In this document: positions 44,290-54,702 of the stretch, one piece after another
Layout of the letters: each line of letters begins with the position of its first letter
Numbering within the stretch: the stretch's first letter is position 1
NCBI RefSeq assembly: GCF_001590835.1
Contig: NZ_LTAQ01000001.1
Coordinates: 270,357 to 334,356 of the forward strand
From: Bacillus gaemokensis
GTDB lineage: Bacteria; Bacillota; Bacilli; Bacillales; Bacillaceae_G
Direction: 5' to 3'
Length of the DNA: 64,000 bases
Position numbers and translations under genes: made by a program
Notes under the pieces: model-generated
What the model saw: the letters and a program-made list of their open reading frames with translations, nothing else
Told to the model about the DNA's origin: nothing
Database searches by the model: none

Positions 44290-45591
44290 TTACATCATAT
44301 CCTCTTCTTGGAATGATTTTGTTCTTTTAAATTGCCATAAAGCAACTGAAATAACGATTAACGATAAAATCATCGTAAGTGCTGCTGCTTTTCCGTATTG
44401 TGCTGATGTCATCGTTAATTTATAAATCCAGGAAATTAAAATATCCGTTCCACCTGCATTTTGTCCTGACACAGCAGGTCCTCCGCTATTAAACAGATAA
44501 ATAATACTGAAGTTATTAAAATTAAACGTATATTGTGTAATTAAGATTGGCGCTGTTGCATATAGAACGAGCGGCAATGTAATTTTACGAAATTGTTGCC
44601 AAGCGGTGGCTCCATCTACTGTAGCTGCTTCATACAATTCCCCTGGAATCGATTGTAATATACCTGTTGTCATCGCAAAAATAAACGGGAAACCAAGCCA
44701 TGTTTGAATGAAAATCAAAGCGATTTTTGCCCAAAACGGATCTGTCATCCAAGCAATTTTTTCGATTCCAAATAGAGCTAACACTTGATTGTTAATTGCT
44801 CCAAACGACTCATTAAACATACCAGCAAAAACAAGAATGGATACGAATGCTGGAACCGCCCACGGTAAAATAAAGATTGTACGAATCACTGCTTTCCCTT
44901 TAATACCTGGCTGATTCACTAATATCGCTAAGAAAATACCAAGCGCTACTTGTAATGTCGTTGCAACAAACGTCCAAATCACTGTCCATGCGAATACACT
45001 TAAAAATGTATCTCTCCACATTGGTAATGTAAAAATATCAATAAAGTTTTTAAAACTAACCCACTCTACTAATTTCGCAGGCGGTGAATGATATAAATCA
45101 TAGTTTGTAAATCCAATTAAGAATACGAAAATAATTGGAAACACGACTACAAAGACCAGTAACAGAAAGCCTGGGGAAACCATCAAATATGGAAAACCTT
45201 GATCTAATAAATTACGGTATTGTTCTTTCACAGAATTTAATGGTATTCCTATATCACGCTTTTTCCCATTTTGATAGGCATCATATAAGTTAAAAGAGTA
45301 TATGCCTAGCCCAAATGCAATAACAATGAGCGCTAAAATCCCTTCCACTAATAGAAAAATAGAATGGTCCCGAGAAACTTCTGTACCGAGCGTTACAATT
45401 CCCCACAATCCCATATTTAACAAATCAGCAAATGCTACAACAAATGAACCTGTTAATACAAGAAAGATAAAAGCTTTTACATATTGTTTGTTGTATATTT
45501 GGCCAACCCCTGGAATGATCGACAACATCGCGGCTGTTTTGCGGTGTTTTAAACCATTCACTTCTTGCGTTGGTTCAATGGATGTTTGCAT
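44290..45591 (-). CDS. malF: Maltodextrin ABC transporter permease MalF
   Basis: A 433-residue permease with an N-terminal extension (IIPGVGQIYNKQYVKAFIF) that carries extra helices, as in the MalF/MdxF group. The EAA loop ELYEAATVDGATAWQQFRKITLPL binds the ATPase. It lies between malE and malG, with a ~75-base gap before and none after. Ribosome binding site AAGGGGGAA. Together with MalE and MsmX it forms the importer. Confidence 0.93.
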   Translation of the reverse strand: MQTSIEPTQEVNGLKHRKTAAMLSIIPGVGQIYNKQYVKAFIFLVLTGSFVVAFADLLNMGLWGIVTLGTEVSRDHSIFLLVEGILALIVIAFGLGIYSFNLYDAYQNGKKRDIGIPLNSVKEQYRNLLDQGFPYLMVSPGFLLLVFVVVFPIIFVFLIGFTNYDLYHSPPAKLVEWVSFKNFIDIFTLPMWRDTFLSVFAWTVIWTFVATTLQVALGIFLAILVNQPGIKGKAVIRTIFILPWAVPAFVSILVFAGMFNESFGAINNQVLALFGIEKIAWMTDPFWAKIALIFIQTWLGFPFIFAMTTGILQSIPGELYEAATVDGATAWQQFRKITLPLVLYATAPILITQYTFNFNNFSIIYLFNSGGPAVSGQNAGGTDILISWIYKLTMTSAQYGKAAALTMILSLIVISVALWQFKRTKSFQEEDMM

Positions 45592-45668
45592 ATTTTTTCC
45601 CCCTTTTTTCTTCCCCTTGGAAGGAGGAGAATCCGTATCTCTCCTTTATAAGAGATACGAATTCCGTC

Positions 45669-46928
45669 TTATTTTTTCTTACTATGGTTTGCTTCAATGT
45701 TGCCTTTAATTTGTTTCACAGCTTCATCAAGTGCTGCTTTTGGTTCTTGTTTTCCAGCTGCAAGTAACTCTAATGCAAATCTTGAAGGTTCCCATACTTC
45801 TTGCATTTCTGGAATATTCGGCATCGGAATACCTGTCTCAGCCTGTGTAGTTATTGCCTTTGCAGCTTCACTGTCTTTAATGATCGGATCTTCCATTACT
45901 GATTTTACAGGAGGAATTTCTTTTGATTTTTCATAACGAATTTTGGCATTTTCTTCATTTGTTACCCAATCAACAAATTTCGTTGCTAAATCTTTATTTT
46001 TTGAGAAACTCGTTACATGCCAACCTTTTACACCAACAAAAGTTTTCATCGGCTGTCCATTTGGTAATTTCGGCATCGGGGCTACACCATAATCAATTCC
46101 GTTTTTTTCCATAGCTTGAAATGCCCAAGGACCGTTCATAATGGATGCAGCTTTTCCTTCATTAAACAATCCATCAGCAGCTGCCCCACCAGATTCACCA
46201 ATAATACCTTTTGGGAATAAATTCTCCTTATACCATTTTTGAATATATTCCATCCCTTGTACTGCGCCACTACTATTTAATCCAATATCAGCTGTATTCG
46301 GCTTACCATCTTTCTCACCAAATACATATCCTCCCATACCAGCCATAAATGCATTCGCAAAATACAAATTATCTCCTAATGCTAAAAAGCCATACTTACC
46401 ATTCTTTGTGAAATCTTTCGAGAAATTATATAACTCATCCATTGTTTCTGGTGCCTTTGGCATAAGCTTTTTATTATAAATAAATACAGGTGTCTCAATT
46501 GCCTTTGGTAAACCATATAATTTACCTTTATATGTTTGAGCTTCTATAGATAAATCAGTAAACTTACTCTTTACAGCATCATCAACTTTTACTTCATCAA
46601 TTAAACCTTCAGTAACCACATTTCCAATATGATCATGCGGTAATGTTACAACGTCAGGCCCGGTACCTGCTGGACCATCCAAACGTAGTTTTTTTGTTTG
46701 ATCTGTCATTTGAATTTCAGCCACTTTTACTTTCACGTTATATTTCTTTTCAAAGCTCTTTACTGCTGGTTCTAATGCAACACCTTTTTTGAGGTCTTCC
46801 CAAACAAGAAGATCATAATCCTTCTTCTCTTTACTTGCTTCCTTTTTCCCGGAATCTTTCGGACCACATGCCGATAACATACCAATTGCTAAAGCCGAAA
46901 CTGTTAATAATGATAATGCTTTCTTCAC
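45669..46928 (-). CDS. malE: Maltodextrin-binding lipoprotein MalE
   Basis: Extracellular solute-binding lipoprotein of 419 residues. The signal peptide ends in lipobox LSAC, and the mature part has typical sugar-binding folds (DLLVWEDLKKG, GPWAFQAMEK). A TTG at 46934 is two bases from GGGAGG; the GTG at 46928, eight bases away, fits better. First gene of the malEFG operon. The upstream region contains a perfect cre and MalR-type sites. Confidence 0.93.
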   Translation of the reverse strand: MKKALSLLTVSALAIGMLSACGPKDSGKKEASKEKKDYDLLVWEDLKKGVALEPAVKSFEKKYNVKVKVAEIQMTDQTKKLRLDGPAGTGPDVVTLPHDHIGNVVTEGLIDEVKVDDAVKSKFTDLSIEAQTYKGKLYGLPKAIETPVFIYNKKLMPKAPETMDELYNFSKDFTKNGKYGFLALGDNLYFANAFMAGMGGYVFGEKDGKPNTADIGLNSSGAVQGMEYIQKWYKENLFPKGIIGESGGAAADGLFNEGKAASIMNGPWAFQAMEKNGIDYGVAPMPKLPNGQPMKTFVGVKGWHVTSFSKNKDLATKFVDWVTNEENAKIRYEKSKEIPPVKSVMEDPIIKDSEAAKAITTQAETGIPMPNIPEMQEVWEPSRFALELLAAGKQEPKAALDEAVKQIKGNIEANHSKKK

Positions 46929-46969
46929 CCTCAAAACCTCCCTAAGTTATATATGTACTGACTTAAAAA

Positions 46970-46983
46970 TGAAAACGTTTACA
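46970..46983. promoter_or_regulatory. Perfect cre (CcpA site) upstream of malE
   Basis: TGAAAACGTTTACA fits the cre consensus TGNNANCGNTNNCA at every defined position. It is about 45 bases before the malE start, where bound CcpA would block expression during glucose growth. Confidence 0.7.
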
Positions 46984-47000
46984 CTGATTGATTTAATAGA

Positions 47001-47039
47001 AGCGCAAACGATCTTCCAATCTATGAAAACGTTTGCGCT
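47001..47039. promoter_or_regulatory. Inverted operator pair between malE and the amylase gene
   Basis: AGCGCAAACG (47001-47010) and CGTTTGCGCT (47030-47039) are perfect 10-bp complements. The right arm is part of TGAAAACGTTTGCG (47024-47037), which matches cre at 13 of 14. Fits a LacI-family (MalR and/or CcpA) double site. Confidence 0.6.
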
Positions 47040-47188
47040 ATTTGTCTATCATTATACATTCTTTTATTCGTTTTGCAACTATTATCTTTCTTTATTTTTC
47101 AAAAAAATTATGATGATATACTTTATATCCATTGACTTTATACGAAATGAATACTACCCTTATAAGCAACATTAAAGTTATGTAAAAG

Positions 47189-47200
47189 GCAATCGTTTGC
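47189..47200. promoter_or_regulatory. MalR-like operator before the cyclomaltodextrinase gene
   Basis: GCAATCGTTTGC lies 44 bases upstream of the start. It shares the GCAAACGAT half with the 47001 arm, as in other LacI-family sites. Confidence 0.5.
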
Positions 47201-47219
47201 AATATATTCTTATTTATAG

Positions 47220-49004
<1,785 letters not shown>

Positions 49005-49009
49005 AACGA

Positions 49010-49037
49010 AAAAGCCTTGCGTAAAAACAAGGCTTTT
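49010..49037 (+). terminator. Terminator of the cyclomaltodextrinase gene
   Basis: AAAAGCCTTG pairs with CAAGGCTTTT around 8 bases; flanked by A and T runs and starting 5 bases after the stop codon. Confidence 0.88.
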
Positions 49038-49042
49038 CGATT

Positions 49043-49282
49043 TTACTCCAAATGAAGTAACAAACGTTCTAACGATTCTATCATATTCGGTAACCATTCT
49101 TTTGAAACAGAGATATGTTGCATTCCATAATTTACAATCCAATGTATCGTTTTTATGTACCAACATACTCCCCCCATCGCTACTTGCTATTCTAACCGAG
49201 CAACAAGTGATGAATTTCCAGGAAACTGCGATCGATATTTATCTAGAATTTCCTCAGAAGAAATATCTTCTTTTGTATACTT
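49043..49282 (-). pseudogene. C-terminal remnant of an unidentified gene
   Basis: On the minus strand a protein-like frame runs YTKEDISSEEILDKY and FPGNSSLVARLE, then a TAG at 49197-49199, then QVAMGGVCWYIKTI, YGMQHISVSKEWLP and ends LLLHLE with TAA. The composition and length fit the C-terminus of a kinase- or aminoglycoside-phosphotransferase-like protein, but the family is a guess. A terminator of malL lies right at its cut end, so it is a leftover, not expressed as such. Confidence 0.55.
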
Positions 49283-49287
49283 CTAAT

Positions 49288-49310
49288 AAAAAAGAGGAAC
49301 CCGTTCCCAA
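49288..49310 (-). terminator. Terminator of malL
   Basis: GGAAC-GG-GTTCC on the minus strand followed by TCTTTTTTATT. It lies about 30 bases beyond the malL stop. Confidence 0.75.
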
Positions 49311-49338
49311 GTCCCTCCATTTCCTACCTATATATTGC

Positions 49339-51018
49339 TTATTTCACTATATATACTCTCGTTTCATATGGCTGTAAAGAGATACTCTCAATCGTTACCT
49401 CTTGCACATCATAATTGTGTATCAATAATTCTGAACTACTATAAGCTATCTCCTCCGGCAGTTCAAATACACACACATCTTCAGTAAAGTTCGCGATGAC
49501 AAGTAATTTCTCATCTTTCCAGGTTCGCACATAAGCAAAAATAGATGGGTGTTCTTCTAAAATTAAGTCATATGTTCCATATATAATCATTTCATGTTTT
49601 TTACGGAGCTCAATCAACTTCTTGTAATAATAAAAAATTGAATTTTTTTCTTGTAATGCTTGTTCTACATTAATTTCTTTGTAATTAGGGTTCAATCCAA
49701 TCCATGGCTCGCCTGTTGTAAACCCAGCACACTCACTTGCATCCCACTGCATCGGTGTTCTAGCGTTATCTCGACCTTTTATATAAATAGATTGCATTAC
49801 TTTTTCTTCATTTTCACCATGTTCGATTACTTTTTCACGGTACATATTTAGCGTTTCAATATCACGGTACTCATCAATTGAATCAAAGTGAACATTTGTC
49901 ATTCCAATTTCTTCTCCTTGATAAATATAAGGAGTGCCTTTCATCATGTGAAGTACCGTCGCTAACATTTTTGCTGATTCTGTGCGATAGGTTGTATCAT
50001 TACCAAAACGAGAAACAACACGCGGTTGATCATGATTATTCCAATATAAACTATTCCATCCTGTCTGTTCTAATGCCTTTTGCCATTTTGTTAAATTCTG
50101 CTTTAATGTAAGAAGTGAACATGGCTTTACGTCCCACTTTCCTCCCTCACCAGAATCTAAATCCATATGTTCAAACTGAAATACCATTTGTAATTCTTGA
50201 CGATCTTCAGCTGTGTAAAGTTTCGCTTCTTCCGTTGTTACACCAGGCATTTCGCCAACTGTCATAATATCATATTGGGACAGTACTTCCTGATTCATTT
50301 CATGTAAATACGTATGGATATTTGGTCCATTCATAAAGTGTTGATGTCCGGATACATAACCTTTTTCCTCTGTCTTCACAGCTGGAAACCCTTCTTCTTT
50401 CGAAATAAAGTTAATCACATCCATACGGAAACCATCAATTCCTTTTTCAAGCCAAAACTTCATCATTTCATAAATATCTTTTCGTACTCGTTCGTTGTCC
50501 CAGTTTAAATCAGGTTGTTTTTTAGAAAACAAATGCAAATAATATTCATCCGTCGCTTCATCATACTGCCATGCAGATCCACTAAAAGCTGCTCCCCAGT
50601 TATTTGGCTCTTTTCCTTCCTTCCCAGGACGCCAAATATAGTAATCTCGATATAGATTATCTTTTGATTTACGAGATTCGATAAACCAATTATGTTCATC
50701 AGAAGTATGGTTAACAACTAAATCCATCATTAATTTCATATTACGCGTATGCATTTCGCTTAATAATTCATCCCAATCGTTCATCGTCCCAAACTCATCC
50801 ATGATTTTTTGATAATCACTAATATCATAGCCATTATCATCATTAGGAGATTCATAAACTGGCGATAACCAGATTACATCTATACCTAGTTTCTTTAAAT
50901 AATCAAGCTTTGAAATAATTCCGCGAAGATCACCAATTCCATCACCATTACTATCCATAAAACTACGCGGATAAATTTGATATACAACACTTTCTTTCCA
51001 CCATTGCTTTGTCATCAT
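49339..51018 (-). CDS. malL: Oligo-1,6-glucosidase / alpha-glucosidase
   Basis: Cytosolic GH13 enzyme of 559 residues that releases glucose from the alpha-1,6 or alpha-1,4 ends of small maltodextrins. The sequence is very close to the structurally known B. cereus oligo-1,6-glucosidase (my recollection). Catalytic residues lie in DGFRMDV (Asp ~200), VGEMPG (Glu ~256) and WNNHDQPR (Asp ~330). A second in-frame ATG follows the first; the GGGG binding site is 4 or 7 bases away, so the start is uncertain by one codon. It completes the maltodextrin pathway. Confidence 0.94.
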   Translation of the reverse strand: MMTKQWWKESVVYQIYPRSFMDSNGDGIGDLRGIISKLDYLKKLGIDVIWLSPVYESPNDDNGYDISDYQKIMDEFGTMNDWDELLSEMHTRNMKLMMDLVVNHTSDEHNWFIESRKSKDNLYRDYYIWRPGKEGKEPNNWGAAFSGSAWQYDEATDEYYLHLFSKKQPDLNWDNERVRKDIYEMMKFWLEKGIDGFRMDVINFISKEEGFPAVKTEEKGYVSGHQHFMNGPNIHTYLHEMNQEVLSQYDIMTVGEMPGVTTEEAKLYTAEDRQELQMVFQFEHMDLDSGEGGKWDVKPCSLLTLKQNLTKWQKALEQTGWNSLYWNNHDQPRVVSRFGNDTTYRTESAKMLATVLHMMKGTPYIYQGEEIGMTNVHFDSIDEYRDIETLNMYREKVIEHGENEEKVMQSIYIKGRDNARTPMQWDASECAGFTTGEPWIGLNPNYKEINVEQALQEKNSIFYYYKKLIELRKKHEMIIYGTYDLILEEHPSIFAYVRTWKDEKLLVIANFTEDVCVFELPEEIAYSSSELLIHNYDVQEVTIESISLQPYETRVYIVK

Positions 51019-51053
51019 GCTACCCCATTTCGTTATATAATTGAAAAATCAGG

Positions 51054-51067
51054 CGCAAACGTTTTCA
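51054..51067. promoter_or_regulatory. LacI-type operator upstream of malL
   Basis: CGCAAACGTTTTCA is the exact reverse complement of TGAAAACGTTTGCG found at 47024-47037. Thirty-six bases before the malL start. Confidence 0.6.
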
Positions 51068-51165
51068 TTAGTGAATGATAACAGATTTTAAAAGAAATGA
51101 AAATAGCGCTTACATTTTTTTATAATCTATTTAAGACGATTTTACTAGCCATTCCACACAGTTTA

Positions 51166-51179
51166 TGAAAACGTTTTAT
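51166..51179. promoter_or_regulatory. Second LacI-type site in the malL-msmX gap
   Basis: TGAAAACGTTTTAT matches cre at 12 of 14. It lies between the divergent malL and msmX promoters. Confidence 0.4.
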
Positions 51180-51233
51180 TTTTTTGTTCCTTTTTATTTA
51201 TTTTTTGAATTCATTCGTTTATAATAAATTCAA

Positions 51234-51247
51234 AGAAAACGTTTGCA
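51234..51247. promoter_or_regulatory. LacI-type operator before msmX
   Basis: AGAAAACGTTTGCA matches the same core as the sites at 47024 and 51054, 25 bases before the msmX start, where it could overlap the promoter. Confidence 0.5.
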
Positions 51248-51271
51248 TAATTTTTTCTAGGGGGAAAAGTC

Positions 51272-52372
51272 ATGGCAGAACTAAAGTTAGAAAATATTTA
51301 TAAAATATATGATAATACCGTAACAGCAGTAACAGACTTTAATTTACACATTCAAGATAAAGAATTTATCGTATTCGTTGGTCCATCTGGATGCGGGAAA
51401 TCAACAACATTACGAATGGTAGCTGGGCTCGAAGATATTTCAAAAGGGGAATTTTCAATTGATGGTAAAGTAATGAATGATATTCCTCCAAAAGATCGAG
51501 ATATCGCTATGGTTTTCCAAAACTACGCTCTTTACCCACATATGAGTGTATATGATAATATGGCATTCGGCTTAAAGCTTCGTAAAATACAAAAAGACGA
51601 AATCGATCGCCGTGTAAACGATGCGGCTCGAATTTTAGGACTTGAGGAATATTTAAACCGAAAACCAAAAGCATTATCCGGTGGACAACGGCAGCGTGTT
51701 GCATTAGGGCGTGCAATTGTCCGTGATGCAAAGGTTTTCTTAATGGACGAGCCTTTATCGAATTTAGATGCGAAATTACGTGTCGCGATGCGCTCAGAAA
51801 TCTCTAAACTACATCAACGACTTGGTACAACAACAATTTATGTAACACATGACCAAACCGAAGCAATGACTATGGCATCACGACTTGTCGTTATGAAAGA
51901 CGGGAAAATCCAACAAATTGGCTCGCCAAAAGAAGTATATGAAACACCAGAAAATATTTTCGTTGGCGGATTTATCGGCTCACCTGCAATGAACTTTTTC
52001 CATGGTAAATTAACAGAACAAGACTTTATTATAGATAATAAGATAAAGATTAAAGTAGCTGAAGGAAAAATGAAATTATTACGTGAACAAGGCTATGTAA
52101 ATCAAGAGATTGTATTAGGAATTCGTCCAGAAGACATCCATGATGAACTTTTATTTTTAGAGGCATCGCAAGATACAAGTTTCACAACACAAATTGAAGT
52201 CGCAGAACTTTTAGGTGCAGAATCTATTCTATATATGAAACTTGGAAATCAAGATTTCGCAGCGCGCATTGACGCAAGACATACTTTTGCACATGGTGAT
52301 CAAATCAAACTTGCATTTGATATGAATAAGGCGCATTTCTTTGATAGTAAGACCGAAAAACGGATTCGCTAA
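51272..52372 (+). CDS. msmX: ABC transporter ATPase MsmX (maltodextrin importer)
   Basis: ATP-binding subunit that powers MalEFG; in Bacillus one MsmX can serve several sugar importers. It has 366 residues: Walker A GPSGCGKST (residues 37-45), signature LSGGQRQRVALG, Walker B FLMDEPLSNLD, and a C-terminal TOBE/OB regulatory domain (GIRPEDIHDE). The start follows GGGGGAAAAG. It is in the mal gene cluster here, but separate from malEFG and divergent from malL, with its own LacI-type operator. Confidence 0.94.
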   Translation: MAELKLENIYKIYDNTVTAVTDFNLHIQDKEFIVFVGPSGCGKSTTLRMVAGLEDISKGEFSIDGKVMNDIPPKDRDIAMVFQNYALYPHMSVYDNMAFGLKLRKIQKDEIDRRVNDAARILGLEEYLNRKPKALSGGQRQRVALGRAIVRDAKVFLMDEPLSNLDAKLRVAMRSEISKLHQRLGTTTIYVTHDQTEAMTMASRLVVMKDGKIQQIGSPKEVYETPENIFVGGFIGSPAMNFFHGKLTEQDFIIDNKIKIKVAEGKMKLLREQGYVNQEIVLGIRPEDIHDELLFLEASQDTSFTTQIEVAELLGAESILYMKLGNQDFAARIDARHTFAHGDQIKLAFDMNKAHFFDSKTEKRIR

Positions 52373-52395
52373 AAATACTTTTCCTTTATGAAAAC

Positions 52396-52426
52396 AAAAA
52401 AACCGTCCCAACTTGAGGGCGGTTTT
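52396..52426. terminator. Bidirectional terminator between msmX and the SDR fragment
   Basis: AAACCGTCCC and GGGCGGTTT (one G-U pair) around 7 bases, with A- and T-rich flanks. Confidence 0.8.
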
Positions 52427-52432
52427 CAACTA

Positions 52433-52909
52433 TTATACTAGGGTTTCTACTGTATGAAATGATGAGTTCTTCGCACTAATTATACCAAAAATAGGTAAAT
52501 CACTTAACATCACTTCTTCTTGCTGTTTCATAAAAGATGACGTCAATTGTTTTATTTCTATCCAAACATCATTAATACAAAGTACATTGGAATCGTTCCC
52601 TTGTTGACGAGAGAAAATAGAATCTATTTTATATAAAACTGCGTTATTAAACAGCATATCAATTCGATTGTAAGCTTCAATAGCAACTCCAATAACATGT
52701 TGCCAATCTCCTTGTTTTCCCATATCATGAGTAACAAAAAATGCCTCTCCACCTAAATCTACAATTTCATCTACTGTTGCTTGTCCATTTTCTTTATCAA
52801 TATCCGTCACAATTACTTTTGCACCTTGCCCTGCCAACAAAAGAGCTGTACTACGTCCAATACCGATGCCACCGCCTGTTACAACAGCGACTTTCCCTGC
52901 AAGCTTCAT
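52433..52909 (-). pseudogene. Truncated short-chain dehydrogenase
   Basis: The first ~100 residues are a good SDR N-terminus (KVAVVTGGGIGIGRSTALL, VTDIDKENG, DMLFNNAVLYK). Similarity continues weakly (VWIEIKQLTSSFMKQ) to about residue 145 and then stops at 158 residues. The Tyr-X-X-X-Lys active site and the C-terminal half of the family (~250 residues) are absent, so the gene is probably decayed and not catalytic. Codon use is unremarkable. ATG 52909 fits AAGGGG; two more ATGs are just upstream. Confidence 0.6.
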
Positions 52910-53007
52910 CATCATTACCCCTTCTGTAAGTCTTACCGTCATTCAGTATACTCCTTTCTCCAATAAGTCTGCAAGCAGGAAAAGTTAATATCACAATTCG
53001 TAAGCGT

Positions 53008-53106
53008 TTACTTATTTATTTTCTCTTTCTTCTTGCTATTGTATTGATCAAAAGCTAGACCGATGAAAATAAGTATCCCCCACAAAATGAAACTACCTCC
53101 TGTCAT
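53008..53106 (-). CDS. 32-residue single-helix membrane peptide
   Basis: GGGGGAGATCGGA precedes ATG. The product reads MTGGSFILWGILIFIGLAF for the transmembrane part and ends in a Lys-rich cytoplasmic tail (DQYNSKKKEKINK). I do not recognise it. Size, strong binding site and membrane-helix-plus-basic-tail design support a real membrane micropeptide, but there is no homology evidence. Confidence 0.5.
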   Translation of the reverse strand: MTGGSFILWGILIFIGLAFDQYNSKKKEKINK

Positions 53107-53229
53107 TCCGATCTCCCCCTTGTTATATATTGCATCTATTTTATTTATTATATCATTAACTTAATTTTCAATCTATTTTAATCAGAATCCTACCCGTCCC
53201 CAAACTCCTGTCCTTTTTGTATTTTTTGT

Positions 53230-53263
53230 TGCAGTATTACTAGCGGCAAATAGCTGAGTAAAA
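53230..53263 (+). repeat. Possible bcr1-type 3' fragment
   Basis: TGCAGTATTACTAGCGGCAA and ATAGCTGAGTAAA resemble the end of bcr1 (GGAGTATTACTGCCCGCAAATAGCGGGATAAA). Nearby, GAAGTTTCACTTTAT (53327-53341) resembles an inverted left end. Weak. Confidence 0.35.
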
Positions 53264-53267
53264 AAAT

Positions 53268-53315
53268 AGGATGTTTTAAAAAAGTTTGCCCCTGCTTACT
53301 CTTTTAAAACATCCT
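53268..53315 (-). terminator. Terminator-like hairpin before the RDD gene end
   Basis: AGGATGTTTTAAAA pairs with TTTTAAAACATCCT around 20 bases. It lies downstream of the minus-strand RDD gene. Confidence 0.5.
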
Positions 53316-53360
53316 TCATCATTATGGAAGTTTCACTTTATTATTTCATAATATTATTAT

Positions 53361-53816
53361 TCACACGAGACTCATCACTTTTGTCTTTGTAATTAAATCA
53401 TGAAATCCACTATTGTCCTGACGGAACAACATCATGTATACATTGCATATAGAGGGGATTCCAAGTAACAATATGTTTGGTAATAACAATACAAAGAATC
53501 GTACTGTTAAAGTTTTAATTGTTAACTTTTCATTCACAAGTGATATAAGTCTTGTCCGTGTTAGTTTTTTACCAATTGTACAACCTTTCCACACCAATGG
53601 TACAAAAATAAAATATATAACCATTAGTATAAAAACAAGCGCAAGATCATATCGATAATCCCCTAAACTTATATTAAAACGATTAAAAATGGCGCCATAG
53701 TTTCCTGTTATAATAGCCACAACCACACCGTACATAACCGAGATTAAAAACATATCGATAATGGAAGCACCTAGGCGATTCATTACCACCGCTGGACGAT
53801 GCATCTTTAACTTCAT
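53361..53816 (-). CDS. RDD-family membrane protein
   Basis: A 151-residue protein with three or four membrane helices. The RDD hallmark residues are present: N-terminal NRLGASIIDMFLI (Arg, Asp) and, further on, GKKLTRTRLISLVN. Function of the family is generally unknown; members often act in ion homeostasis or membrane assembly. A lone gene with no obvious operon partner. A clear ribosome binding site is not obvious before the ATG at 53816. Confidence 0.82.
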   Translation of the reverse strand: MKLKMHRPAVVMNRLGASIIDMFLISVMYGVVVAIITGNYGAIFNRFNISLGDYRYDLALVFILMVIYFIFVPLVWKGCTIGKKLTRTRLISLVNEKLTIKTLTVRFFVLLLPNILLLGIPSICNVYMMLFRQDNSGFHDLITKTKVMSLV

Positions 53817-53957
53817 TTTATGTCGACTCCTTCGTATCCTTCTTTACCCGTTTCATCGTACCATTTCTAAAAAACATTGTAAACAACTCATATATTGGCG
53901 TTTCTATTCGTTTTCTTGTACAATGTGTTACAACAGCATTATAAGGAGGTTTTCATA

Positions 53958-54395
53958 TTGAAGCGATGGATAACTCTATTTGCTATCATATTGTTGACCG
54001 GTTGCTCAGGAAACTCTAATCATTCGTCTTATACCATTAATGACGAATATGAACTAATAAATACTTCCGGAAATGCATATGAAATTTTCCCAAAACAGGA
54101 CGCTATATACGCTACGCAATATATTCCAGCTAAAATTGTAGAAATTGCATGGGACGATCTATACATTATTGCAAAACAAATTGAAGAAAAATCAGATCCA
54201 AATAATCCAGATGCCGGTATTACAAATAAGCAGAACGAGCATTATTGGATTATTGATATGAATAACAATCGGCGTTTTGGTCCTTATAGTGAAAAACAAT
54301 TTCAGGAGCAAAAAGAAGCATTTCGAATTTCTAAGCAATTACAAACTGTAAAAACATATATAGAAGAACAAAAAAAACAGTCGGCAAATACGTAA
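53958..54395 (+). CDS. Small lipoprotein, unknown (DUF3997-like)
   Basis: AAGGAGG is 8 bases before a TTG start. The 145-residue product has a signal peptide with lipobox LLTGC and a mature domain of aromatic residues (YELINTSGNAYEIF, DDLYIIAKQIEE, HYWIIDMNNN). The layout recalls the DUF3997 lipoproteins of the B. cereus group, from memory. It should be anchored outside the membrane. No neighbours suggest a pathway. Confidence 0.75.
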   Translation: MKRWITLFAIILLTGCSGNSNHSSYTINDEYELINTSGNAYEIFPKQDAIYATQYIPAKIVEIAWDDLYIIAKQIEEKSDPNNPDAGITNKQNEHYWIIDMNNNRRFGPYSEKQFQEQKEAFRISKQLQTVKTYIEEQKKQSANT

Positions 54396-54446
54396 AACTC
54401 GCCGTTTGTTTTTTTATGCACAATATGACGCTTTTCATTTCACTCA

Positions 54447-54620
54447 CTAACCTTGATAACTAGGATTTTCTCCTTTTATCGTGAGAACAGCACCACATTT
54501 TTTACAAAACTCTATCTCCGCGACTGTTTGTACAAATAAAATAAATTCTCCTTCTTGATTCAGTGCCACTGTTCCTTTTTCTATCTCTTGGCTTCCGCAT
54601 TCATAACATCTTTTTTCCAT
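54447..54620 (-). CDS. Small zinc-ribbon protein (57 aa)
   Basis: Two Cys-X-X-Cys knuckles: CYECGS at the start and FCKKCGAV near residue 40, forming a zinc ribbon. AAGGGAGGA precedes the ATG at 54620; a longer in-frame extension lacks a binding site. It lies near the downstream end of the next lipoprotein gene in the same direction. Nucleic-acid or protein-binding role likely; the target is unknown. Confidence 0.75.
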   Translation of the reverse strand: MEKRCYECGSQEIEKGTVALNQEGEFILFVQTVAEIEFCKKCGAVLTIKGENPSYQG

Positions 54621-54702
54621 CTCTTTTCCTCCCTTGTACTTTGCATATATATTCGTTGTAATACAACAAATTCCTTGTTCGTTTTCTATACAAAAAAACA
54701 TC

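Noticed and set aside
49102-49377. Plus-strand frame of 91 residues between the amylase and malL
   Set aside because: No binding site. The opposite strand holds a more protein-like sequence, treated here as a gene remnant.
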